Assembly: GCF_024753135.1 (NCBI RefSeq)
Contig: NZ_JANUGP010000031.1
Location: 1 to 64,000, forward strand
From: Streptomyces pyxinicus
Lineage (GTDB): Bacteria; Actinomycetota; Actinomycetes; Streptomycetales; Streptomycetaceae
DNA: 64,000 nt
Direction: 5' to 3'
The first letter of the stretch is position 1. Each line of letters starts with the position of its first letter. Positions 42,179 through 49,550 of the stretch are shown piece by piece. The position numbers and the translations under genes are program-made. The notes beneath the pieces were generated by a model that saw only the letters and a program-made list of their open reading frames with translations, ran no database searches and had not been told where the DNA came from.

Positions 42179-42886
42179 GTGACGACCCCTTCATCGGAGA
42201 TCGACGTGGTGCTCCCCTGCCTGGACGAGGTCCGGGCTCTGCCCTGGGTCCTGGGCCGGATCCCGCCCGGCTGGCGCGCCCTCGTCGTCGACAACGGTTC
42301 CACCGACGGCTCGGCCGAGGTCGCCCGCGCGCTCGGCGCGACGGTGGTGCGCGAGCCGCGCCGCGGCTTCGGCGCCGCCTGCCACGCGGGCCTGACCGCC
42401 GCCACCGCCGAGATCGTGTGCTTCTGCGACTGCGACGGCTCGCTCGACCCCGCCCTGCTCGTGCCGTTCGTGCGCGAGGTGCGGCAGGGCGGCGCCGACC
42501 TGGTCCTCGGCCGCCGGCGCCCCCGGGAGCGGGGCGCCTGGCCGACGCACGCCCGCGCGGGCAACCTGGTGCTCGCGCGGATGCTGCGCCGCCGTACCGG
42601 ACTGCGGCTGCACGACCTCGGTCCGCTGCGGGCCGCCCGCCGCGAGGCGCTGCTGGCGCTGGACCTGACCGACCGGCGCAGCGGCTACCCGTTGCAGATG
42701 GTGGTGCGCGCCGCCGACGCCGGCTGGCGGGTCTCCGAGCACGACGTGCCGTACCTGCCGCGCACCGGCGCCTCGAAGGTGACCGGCACCTGGCGGGGTA
42801 CGTGGCAGGCGGTGCGGGACATGAGCCGGGTGCTCGCCGAGCCCCCGGCCGCCCCGGCGCCGGCAGAACGGAGGGCCGCCCGGTGA
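42179..42886 (+). CDS. GT2-family glycosyltransferase (dolichol-phosphate-mannose-synthase-like)
   Basis: A 235-residue cytoplasmic GT-A glycosyltransferase. VVLPCLDEVRALPWVLGRIP and VVDNGSTDGSAEVARALGATVV are the nucleotide-sugar binding start, and CFCDCDGSLDP supplies the metal-binding acidic triad. No membrane helix is present. It probably transfers a sugar to a polyprenyl phosphate, feeding the GT-C-like protein at 45979. The GTG start is probably leaderless (TAGGGT 6 bases before). The stop overlaps the next gene by 4 bases. Confidence 0.87.
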   Translation: MTTPSSEIDVVLPCLDEVRALPWVLGRIPPGWRALVVDNGSTDGSAEVARALGATVVREPRRGFGAACHAGLTAATAEIVCFCDCDGSLDPALLVPFVREVRQGGADLVLGRRRPRERGAWPTHARAGNLVLARMLRRRTGLRLHDLGPLRAARREALLALDLTDRRSGYPLQMVVRAADAGWRVSEHDVPYLPRTGASKVTGTWRGTWQAVRDMSRVLAEPPAAPAPAERRAAR

Positions 42887-43500
42887 CCACGCTGCTCGTC
42901 ATCGCCAAGGAGCCGCTGCCCGGCCGGGTCAAGACCCGGCTGACCCCGCCCTTCAGCCCCCGGGAGGCGGCACGGCTGGCCCGCGCGGCGCTCGCGGACA
43001 CCCTCGACGCCGTGACGGCGGCGCCCGCCACCCGGCGGATCCTGGTCCTGGACGGGACACCGGGACCGTGGGTGCCGCCGGGCTTCGAGGTGCTGCCGCA
43101 GTGCGCGGGCGGCCTGGACGCACGCCTCGCGGACGCCTTCGCGCACTGCTCCGGCCCGGCCCTGCTGGTCGGCATGGACACCCCGCAGGTGACACCGGAG
43201 CTGCTCACCGTCGACTTCGCCGACTGCGACGCCTGGTTCGGCCCGGCGGAGGACGGCGGCTTCTGGGCGCTGGGCCTCGCCGCACCCGATCCGGCCCTGC
43301 TGCGGGGTGTGCCCATGTCGACGCCGGGGACCGGTGCCGCGCAGCGGGCCCGGCTCATGGGCGCCGGGCTGCGGGTCCGTGACCTGCCCCGGCTGCGGGA
43401 CGTGGACCTCGCGGCCGACGCCCGAGCGGTCGCCGCGCTCGCCCCGCACAGCCGGTTCGCCGCGTGTCTGGCCCACTGCGCACAGGCAGCCGCCCGATGA
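42883..43500 (+). CDS. DUF2064 / TIGR04282-type glycosyltransferase-fold protein
   Basis: The 205-residue protein begins LLVIAKEPLPGRVKTRLTPPFSPREAARLARAAL, the signature of the DUF2064 family, with GMDTPQVTPELL and WFGPAEDGGFWALGL, blocks that resemble MobA/CofC-type nucleotidyltransferases. In some databases the family is named after arsenosugar biosynthesis, but nothing here shows arsenic chemistry. The GTG has GGAGGG upstream and overlaps the GT2 stop. It may activate or transfer the sugar used by the pathway. Confidence 0.82.
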   Translation: MTTLLVIAKEPLPGRVKTRLTPPFSPREAARLARAALADTLDAVTAAPATRRILVLDGTPGPWVPPGFEVLPQCAGGLDARLADAFAHCSGPALLVGMDTPQVTPELLTVDFADCDAWFGPAEDGGFWALGLAAPDPALLRGVPMSTPGTGAAQRARLMGAGLRVRDLPRLRDVDLAADARAVAALAPHSRFAACLAHCAQAAAR

Positions 43501-44279
43501 GCAGCCCGGCCGCCGCGCGCCCGGCGTGGGCCGCCGCCGACCCCTACGCCGGCGCGCTGCGCACCGGCCGGGGCCCGCTGTTCCTGCGCCGCACGGACGG
43601 CTGGCTGCTGCCGCTGGAGGTGGAGCGCTGGTGCGCCGGCGCCGACCCGGTCGACCGGGAGGTGCTGGACCGCTGCGAGGGTACCGTCCTGGACGTCGGC
43701 TGCGGGCCGGGCCGGCTGGTGGCGGAGCTGGCCGCCCGGGGCCGTACCGTGCTCGGCGTCGACGTCAGCGACACGGCCGTCCGGCACACCGCCCGGCGCC
43801 TGGGGCCGGGGCCACTGACGGGCGGGGCGCTGTGCCGTTCGGTGTTCGAGCCGCTGCCTCGCGAGGGCCGCTGGGACACCGTGCTGCTGCTGGACGGCAA
43901 CGTCGGCATCGGCGGGGACCCGGCCGCGCTGCTGGGACGGGTCGCGGGGCTGCTGCGGCCGGGCGGTCTGCTCGTCGCCGAGACCGTGCCGGGCGAGGTC
44001 GACGAACGCGCCCACGTCGAGGTGGTGGACGTCCTCGGTGCCTTGGGGGGCGGCGGGACGCCGTTCCTCTGGGCGCGTCTCGGCACCCCGGCCCTGCTGC
44101 GGTACGCGCGCGGGGCCGGGTTCCGGGCCGTCGGTCAGTGGGAGCGGGGCGGCCGGTGCTTCGCCGCCCTGCGGGCGCGCAGCGCGAGCAGCAGCGCCGA
44201 GCCGCCGAAGAGCACGGCGGTGATCAGCAGCCAGCGGAGCGCGAAGCCGTCCGGGGACAGCCCGGTCGCCGACCGGTAG
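43497..44279 (+). CDS. Class I SAM-dependent methyltransferase
   Basis: The 260-residue protein has the SAM motif VLDVGCGPGRLVAELAARGRTVLGVDVS (residues ~63-90), then the post-motif GRWDTVLLLDGNVGIGGDP and LLRPGGLLVAETVPG. Its ATG overlaps the previous stop (ATGA), so three genes are coupled. The last ~34 residues (SASSSAEPPKSTAVIS and on) look non-conserved and are antisense to the membrane protein gene at 44135, a 145-base convergent overlap. The substrate is probably a pathway lipid or sugar; inferred. Confidence 0.84.
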   Translation: MSSPAAARPAWAAADPYAGALRTGRGPLFLRRTDGWLLPLEVERWCAGADPVDREVLDRCEGTVLDVGCGPGRLVAELAARGRTVLGVDVSDTAVRHTARRLGPGPLTGGALCRSVFEPLPREGRWDTVLLLDGNVGIGGDPAALLGRVAGLLRPGGLLVAETVPGEVDERAHVEVVDVLGALGGGGTPFLWARLGTPALLRYARGAGFRAVGQWERGGRCFAALRARSASSSAEPPKSTAVISSQRSAKPSGDSPVADR

Positions 44280-44608
44280 CGCTCGGCCGTCGCCCCGCTG
44301 ATCAGCGGGAACCACACCAGGAGCAGCAGGCCCGACAGCGCGGCCGGCACCCGGACATAGGGTGTCAGGCGGCGCCGTCCGGCCGCCCCGAGCCCCCGGA
44401 CGACGGCCCGGTCCGCCAGCGCGTACAGCGGCAGCAGCATTAGGTCGTGCAGCAGCGCGGCGCCCACGATCCACGCGGTGACACTGAGCCAGCCGTCGGC
44501 GAACAGGCGGGCGCCCGCGTAGGCGGCTAGGGCGAACGAGCAGCCGAGCAGCAGCAGTTGGAGCGGACTGCCGAGCGGCAGCGGGCGCGGTGCGAGGCGG
44601 CGGGGCAT
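44135..44608 (-). CDS. Four-helix membrane protein
   Basis: The 157-residue protein has about four hydrophobic segments (LQLLLLGCSFALAAYAGARLF, VTAWIVGAALLHDLMLLPLYAL, ALSGLLLLVWFPLISG and LRWLLITAVLFGGSALLLALRA). It begins at an ATG that shares one base with the Moco oxidoreductase stop (TGATG), so it is likely co-translated and may be a partner membrane subunit. No family name is recognised. Confidence 0.7.
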   Translation of the reverse strand: MPRRLAPRPLPLGSPLQLLLLGCSFALAAYAGARLFADGWLSVTAWIVGAALLHDLMLLPLYALADRAVVRGLGAAGRRRLTPYVRVPAALSGLLLLVWFPLISGATAERYRSATGLSPDGFALRWLLITAVLFGGSALLLALRARRAAKHRPPRSH

Positions 44609-45864
44609 CACAGGTCTCCGAAGGTCAGGCGCGCCACCCACTTGGTGTTCAGCACGCCGGGGGCGGCGGGCACGATGATCCGCGCCGGATAGCCGTGGTC
44701 GGGGGACAGTTCCTCGCCGTTGACCTGGAGCGCGAGCAGGGAGAGCGGGTCGGCCACCTGGTTGGCGCGCAGGGCGGCGCGGCGGAAGGCCCCGTGCCGT
44801 TGCAGGGACTCCACCAGCACGTCGGGCGGGTCGGTGTCGTGGCCGACGAGGGCCGCGAGGTTGCGCAGTGGTACCCCGCGCCACCACTGGTCGGCGGTCG
44901 ACCAGCCCTCCACGCAGGCGATGGGCAGCGAGGAGCTGTGCAGGTCCATGGCGAGGAGCCGGTCGCGGGTGAGCCGGACGGTGCCGGTGCGGCCGGTGAC
45001 GACGAGCCGCCAGGCGTCGTCGTGCGTGTCGGCGGCGGTGATCCCGGCGTAGGCGGCGGTCTTGTTGATCTGGAAGCCGTTCGGGCCGCCGCCCGGGTCG
45101 GCGGTGCCGTGCGGGGCGAGCAGGGCGGTGCGGCGGAAGGGGCCGCCGAGGCTCTGCCCGACGGTGGTGAGGAACAGCAGCAGCGAGCCGCCGCCGACCA
45201 GGCCGAGGGCGCCGCGCCGGGACATGGTCGGCGGGTCGGGGCGCGGCGCGACGAGACCGGCGGCGGCGGAGTCGGCCGGTTTTCCGGACGGGTCGCTCCG
45301 GTGCCGTACGGCGCGCACCGCCGCGGGCGTCTTCAGCAGGGCGTGCGCCACGAACGCGGCGAAGAACACCCATGCCCCGTAGAAGTGCAGCGGGTAGAAG
45401 GAGCCGGGGAACACATAGTCGAGCTGGACGTTGAGGATCCCGGTGGTGAACTCGAACAGTCCGCCCCCGACGAGCAGCAGCAGGGAGATCCGCTCCAGGG
45501 CGTGGGCGGCGGAGCGGGCCGGGGGCAGGGCGAACAGCTTCGGCACCACCGACCACAGCTTGGCCAGCAGGACGGGGACCAGGGTGATGCCGAGCGTGAC
45601 ATGGGTGCCCTGGGTGAGGCGGTAGAGCCACACCGGGCCGGTCGGCCAGGCGAACAGGTAGAAGCCGAGGACGCCCTTGCCGGGGGTCTTGTCGTTCACC
45701 GGGGCGAGTCCCGGGTTGTACGCGGCGTAGGACAACAGTCCGGTCACGAACAGCACGGTGATGCCGACGAGCAGGACGAGGCCGAGCACCGAGGTGAGCC
45801 ACGGCCCGCGCAGGGGGCTGCGCCAGAAGCCGGGCGAGGTGGGCGGTCGGGGATGGTCACGCAT
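44608..45864 (-). CDS. Membrane-anchored molybdopterin-dependent oxidoreductase (sulfite-oxidase fold)
   Basis: The 418-residue protein has ~4-5 membrane helices in residues ~20-200 (WLTSVLGLVLLVGITVLFVTGLLSY; His-containing GTHVTLGITLVPVLLAKLW and YPLHFYGAWVFFAAFVAHALL), a cytochrome b561-like layout that may bind haem. A sulfite-oxidase-type Moco domain follows (~225-418), with FQINKTAAYAGIT, LPIACVEGWSTADQWWRGVPLRNL holding the Cys expected to ligate molybdenum, and YPARIIVPAAPGVLNTKWV. The helix arrangement puts the Moco domain outside the membrane. TACGGT 6 bases before the ATG suggests a leaderless mRNA. Confidence 0.84.
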   Translation of the reverse strand: MRDHPRPPTSPGFWRSPLRGPWLTSVLGLVLLVGITVLFVTGLLSYAAYNPGLAPVNDKTPGKGVLGFYLFAWPTGPVWLYRLTQGTHVTLGITLVPVLLAKLWSVVPKLFALPPARSAAHALERISLLLLVGGGLFEFTTGILNVQLDYVFPGSFYPLHFYGAWVFFAAFVAHALLKTPAAVRAVRHRSDPSGKPADSAAAGLVAPRPDPPTMSRRGALGLVGGGSLLLFLTTVGQSLGGPFRRTALLAPHGTADPGGGPNGFQINKTAAYAGITAADTHDDAWRLVVTGRTGTVRLTRDRLLAMDLHSSSLPIACVEGWSTADQWWRGVPLRNLAALVGHDTDPPDVLVESLQRHGAFRRAALRANQVADPLSLLALQVNGEELSPDHGYPARIIVPAAPGVLNTKWVARLTFGDL

Positions 45865-45870
45865 GTTCCG

Positions 45871-45971
45871 ACCGTAGGCGCGGGCGGCCCCGGAAACGGG
45901 GACGCCGCTGATGACGAAACGCTGACGTCCGGCGGGGAAGCGGGCCGGTCGGAGCGGCCCCGTCCTAGCGT
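45871..45971. promoter_or_regulatory. Divergent leaderless promoters with response-regulator box C
   Basis: TGACGAAACGCTGACG (45912-45927) is the clearest direct repeat (TGACG twice, period 11). Minus-strand TACGGT (45876-45871) precedes the ATG at 45864 by 6 bases; plus-strand TAGCGT (45966-45971) precedes the GTG at 45979 by 7 bases. The box is 47 bases from one start and 51 from the other. Confidence 0.6.
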
Positions 45972-45978
45972 GTGCGCC

Positions 45979-47310
45979 GTGACCCGTTCCCTCCGCCACG
46001 ACCTGTACGCCGTCGGCGCCGCCGCCCTGCTCGTGACGGCGGCCGTCCTGGTCGGCCGCCATCTCCAGGACACCCGCCACACCCTCTTCGTGCACTGGCC
46101 TCCGGTGCTCGCCGAGTGGGACCCGCACCTCGGCCCCGGCACCCCGGTGGCGCTCGCGGTGGCGGCGGCCGTGGTGGCGTACGGGCCCGCGCTCGCCGCC
46201 CGGCTGCCGTGGCCGGCGCTGCCGGCGGCCGTCTGGGCGGCCGGCACGGCCTGGATCGCCTCGCTCGCGCTGGTCGACGGCTGGCAGCGGGGCATCGCCG
46301 GCCGGCTGACCACCCGCAACGAGTACCTGCGGGTCATCGGCCGGTTCGACGACATCCCGGCGACGCTGCGGGACTTCACCGGGCACATCGTCAGCGGCAC
46401 GCCCGATCCCTGGCCGGCCCATGTCGCCGGGCATCCGCCGGCGGCCACGCTGACCTTCGTGCTGCTCGACCGGGCGGGGCTGCACGGCGGCGGCTGGGCC
46501 GGGATGTGGTGCGTCGTCGTCGGTGCCACGGGAGCGGCGGCCGTCCTGGTCGCGGTGCGGGAACTGGCCGGTGAGGCACTCGCGCGCCGCGCCGCGCCCT
46601 TCCTGGTCCTTGCCCCGGCCGCGGTGTGGCAGGGCACCTCAGCCGACGGCTACTTCGCGGCCGTCGCCGCCTGGGCGGTCGCGCTGCTCGCCCTCGCGCT
46701 CACCCGCCGCTCCCCCGCCTGGGCCGCCGGATCCGGGCTGCTGTCCGGCCTGACCTGCTACCTCTCCTACGGCCTCACGCTCTTCGCGCTGCTCGGCGCG
46801 GCGGTACTCCTGCTCGGCCGGCGGGACCTGCGCGAACGCCCCACGGTGCTGCTCGCGTTCGCCGCCGGACTGGCCGTGCTCCCGCTGGTGTTCACCCTGC
46901 TCGGCTTCGACTGGTTCGAGGCGTACCACCTGTTGATCACCCGCTACTACCAAGGCGTGGGCGGCAAACGCCCCTACGGCTACTGGGTGTGGGCCAACCT
47001 CGCCTGCACGGTGCTCATCACGGGCGCGGCGACCGCGGCGGGTCTGCGCCGCACGGGTGCCGTACTGCTGCGCGCCCGCACGGGCCCAACGGCACCTGTC
47101 CGCCTGGCCGTTCTGGTCGGTGTCGCCCTGCTGGCGCTGCTGGTCGCCGACGCGTCCGGCATGAGCAAGGCGGAGACGGAGCGCATCTGGCTGCCGTTCG
47201 CCCTGTGGCTGCTGCCGGCCGGTGCCTTCCTCACCCGCCCCCGAGCCTGGCTCGCCGGACAGGCGGTGCTCGCGCTGCTCCTCAACCACTTGCTGTTGAC
47301 CGGCTGGTGA
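45979..47310 (+). CDS. Polytopic membrane protein, probable GT-C-type glycosyltransferase
   Basis: The 443-residue protein has ~10-12 hydrophobic segments. After helix 1 comes an extracytoplasmic loop (LFVHWPPVLAEWDPHLGPG) and a second loop with RNEYLRVIGRFDDIPATLRDF and PDPWPAHVAGHPPAATL, acidic and aromatic residues as in polyprenyl-phosphate-sugar-dependent glycosyltransferases. Near the end GMSKAETERIWLPFALWLLPAGA resembles the GT87/mannosyltransferase signature. The GTG is probably leaderless. It would use the lipid-linked sugar made by the GT2 product to glycosylate an outer target; this is inference. Confidence 0.72.
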   Translation: MTRSLRHDLYAVGAAALLVTAAVLVGRHLQDTRHTLFVHWPPVLAEWDPHLGPGTPVALAVAAAVVAYGPALAARLPWPALPAAVWAAGTAWIASLALVDGWQRGIAGRLTTRNEYLRVIGRFDDIPATLRDFTGHIVSGTPDPWPAHVAGHPPAATLTFVLLDRAGLHGGGWAGMWCVVVGATGAAAVLVAVRELAGEALARRAAPFLVLAPAAVWQGTSADGYFAAVAAWAVALLALALTRRSPAWAAGSGLLSGLTCYLSYGLTLFALLGAAVLLLGRRDLRERPTVLLAFAAGLAVLPLVFTLLGFDWFEAYHLLITRYYQGVGGKRPYGYWVWANLACTVLITGAATAAGLRRTGAVLLRARTGPTAPVRLAVLVGVALLALLVADASGMSKAETERIWLPFALWLLPAGAFLTRPRAWLAGQAVLALLLNHLLLTGW

Positions 47311-47331
47311 CGGCCCGTCAGCGACGGGCCG
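47311..47331. terminator. Bidirectional terminator between convergent genes
   Basis: CGGCCCGTC (47311-47319) and GACGGGCCG (47323-47331) form a 9-bp stem with a 3-base loop. The genes stop only 7 bases apart, and the stem includes the minus-strand gene's stop codon. Confidence 0.7.
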
Positions 47332-49486
47332 GGGCGGGTTCCGGGGCGGGTTCGTCCGCCGGTCCCTCGCGGGGGATGCGGGTGAGGTCGATCAGCAGCG
47401 AGTCGAGCCAGGACGTGGTGGCGTAGTACAGGCGCGGCGCGTCCGCGGGGTCGGCGGTGGCGCACGCCATCGCCGGGTCGACGCGTGGCGGAGGCGCGGT
47501 CGGGGTGTCGTCGCCCGGGTCCAGGGCCGCCGAGACCAGCAGCATCCGTCCGGCCACCCGCTCCCCCAGCGCGCCCGCCTGCTCGGCCGCCACCGGGCCG
47601 AGCCGGGGCTGGGGCGGTTCCAGCAGCCGCCCGGAACCCCACAGGGTGTGGTGCCCGGCGATGAGGACCGCCTGCCAGTCCACGCCCCGCAGCGTCCTCG
47701 CGCGCGGGGCGCCGAAGCGCACCGGTTCGCTCTGGTACTGGGCGTACGCCGACTCGGCGAGCACCACCGCGCGCCCCAGCGAGCGGCGGCCGGGCACCCC
47801 GGTCGGGGTCGCGACGGCACCGCCGGCGGCGACCGAGGCGCTGGTGGCGACCACGATCTCGGCCGCCCGGCGCAGCAGTTCCGCGGCGGCGTGCCGCAGT
47901 TCGTCATGGGCGCCGCGCGGCCAGGCCAGCAGGCCGAAGACGGCGCCGATGACGCTGCCGATCAGCACGTCCAGCAGCCGTTCCCCGGCCAGCCGCCAGG
48001 TCGGCTCCGAGAGCTGGGCGAAGACCAGGGCCACCAGCACGGTGAACAGGCCCTGGGCCCAGCCGACGCCCTTGACCGGTCCGACCGTGAAGGCGAACAG
48101 CATCCACACCGGCAGCACGGCCGCGTACACGGTGGTGTCGGAGCCCGCCAGGGTGAGGATGCCGGCGGTCAGCAGGGCCCCGGCCAGGGTGCCGGCGAGG
48201 GCGCCACGGATGGTGCTCCAGGTCTCGTCCACGGTGGTGCGGGTCAGGGTGAGCGTGGCGAGCATGGCCCAGAAGCCGTGCGGCAGCGTGTCGATCCCGG
48301 CGATGAGGCGGGCGGCCGTCAGCGCCAGGGCGATGCGCACCGCGTTCTGGAAGAACACCGAGTGCCGGCCGGCGTGCCCGCGCACCCGGTGCCACCACAG
48401 GACCGGTGCCCGCGCCGAGGCGTACCAGAACCGGCCCGGCGGCAGTTCGACGCCGTGGTGTCGGCCGCGTACGGCGAGGTCGGCGGCGGCGCCCATGGCC
48501 AGCGCGGCGTCGGCGATCTCCAGGACGGCCGCGTGCCGGCGCAGCACCTCGGGCGTGAAGCCCGGGGCGAGGGCGGGCACCGGGGCCGCCGAGCAGAGCG
48601 AGAGCCGGGCGCGGGCCGTCACCAGTTCCTCGTACGCCGGGACCGGGGAGGTGCCCGTGTGCAGGCAGGACGCGGTGGCGGTGGCCAGGTCCGCCGTCGC
48701 CCGCAGGGTGACGGTCACCTCGGGTCCCGGGTCCTGTCCGGGCGCGAGGCGCAGTTGGGCGAGCCGGGTGAGCAGGGTGCGGGTGGCGAGGCCGGTGTGC
48801 GCGAGGGCCCGGTCGCGCACACCGGGTCCGGCGGGCCGTTCCGCCTCGGGCACGGTCAGGGAGCGCAGCGCGTGGCCGTCCTCCCGGGCCTCCTCGACGT
48901 CCGTCCGGGGCACGGTGTGCGGGGGTGTGGCGAGGAGTCCGGCGCAGTGGGCGGCCTGTGCCGCGGCCCGGGCGGCCCGGTCGCAGTAGGGGGACGGTCC
49001 CGGCTCGGGGAAGAGCAGGGCGGAGGCGAGGACGTAGAGCAGCAGTCCGGTGGTGGTGCCGACCAGCCGGGCGGCGAGCGAGCCGGGGTCGTAGGGCGGG
49101 AAGGACGGCAGGATGTACAGCAGTTGCAGGCCGGGCGCCGCGCCCGCCGCGCGCGGGCCGCCCACGGCGGCGAAGGCCAGCGCGAACCCGACGACCAGCA
49201 TGCCGAGCACCGCGCTCCAGGTGCGCACCGAGAGGTAGGTGCCGATGACCACCAGCACCCAGCAGACGGGCACCAGGCGCAGCACCAGTAGGGCGCGCTG
49301 CCGTCCGGTGCCGGGAATCCTCGACAGGCCGCCGACGGCCACGGCGGAGAACAGGGCGTAGGTCGCGGCGACGGGACTGCCGAGGCCGTAGCGGAAGAGG
49401 TAGAAACCGGCCGCGGCGACCAGCGTCACGGGTACCGCCCGGCGGCCCGCGGCGGCGTAGGCCTCCGGTATCCGTCCGGCTGGCAC
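47318..49486 (-). CDS. FUSC/aromatic-acid-exporter-like membrane protein
   Basis: A ~722-residue protein with two membrane blocks: ~5-6 helices in residues ~15-165 and a second set at ~380-500 (FWAMLATLTLTRTTVDETWSTIRGALAGTLAGALLTAGIL), separated by and ending with long soluble regions. This is the FUSC/ArAE/YccS arrangement. Such proteins are proposed exporters of aromatic acids or other anions. The start is uncertain: the GTG at 49486 has AGGGG 9 bases before, while GTGs at 49495 and 49513 are also in frame. Confidence 0.8.
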   Translation of the reverse strand: MPAGRIPEAYAAAGRRAVPVTLVAAAGFYLFRYGLGSPVAATYALFSAVAVGGLSRIPGTGRQRALLVLRLVPVCWVLVVIGTYLSVRTWSAVLGMLVVGFALAFAAVGGPRAAGAAPGLQLLYILPSFPPYDPGSLAARLVGTTTGLLLYVLASALLFPEPGPSPYCDRAARAAAQAAHCAGLLATPPHTVPRTDVEEAREDGHALRSLTVPEAERPAGPGVRDRALAHTGLATRTLLTRLAQLRLAPGQDPGPEVTVTLRATADLATATASCLHTGTSPVPAYEELVTARARLSLCSAAPVPALAPGFTPEVLRRHAAVLEIADAALAMGAAADLAVRGRHHGVELPPGRFWYASARAPVLWWHRVRGHAGRHSVFFQNAVRIALALTAARLIAGIDTLPHGFWAMLATLTLTRTTVDETWSTIRGALAGTLAGALLTAGILTLAGSDTTVYAAVLPVWMLFAFTVGPVKGVGWAQGLFTVLVALVFAQLSEPTWRLAGERLLDVLIGSVIGAVFGLLAWPRGAHDELRHAAAELLRRAAEIVVATSASVAAGGAVATPTGVPGRRSLGRAVVLAESAYAQYQSEPVRFGAPRARTLRGVDWQAVLIAGHHTLWGSGRLLEPPQPRLGPVAAEQAGALGERVAGRMLLVSAALDPGDDTPTAPPPRVDPAMACATADPADAPRLYYATTSWLDSLLIDLTRIPREGPADEPAPEPAPARR

Positions 49487-49550
49487 ACCCCACACCCCTA
49501 CAGAATCGCCCACCTCGGCGCACCCGGCACCTTCCCGCCCGGGCGCCGGC

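Noticed and set aside
42883..43500. Arsenosugar biosynthesis role for the DUF2064 gene
   Set aside because: The name comes from one database model only. No arsenite methyltransferase, ArsS radical SAM or ars resistance gene is near.
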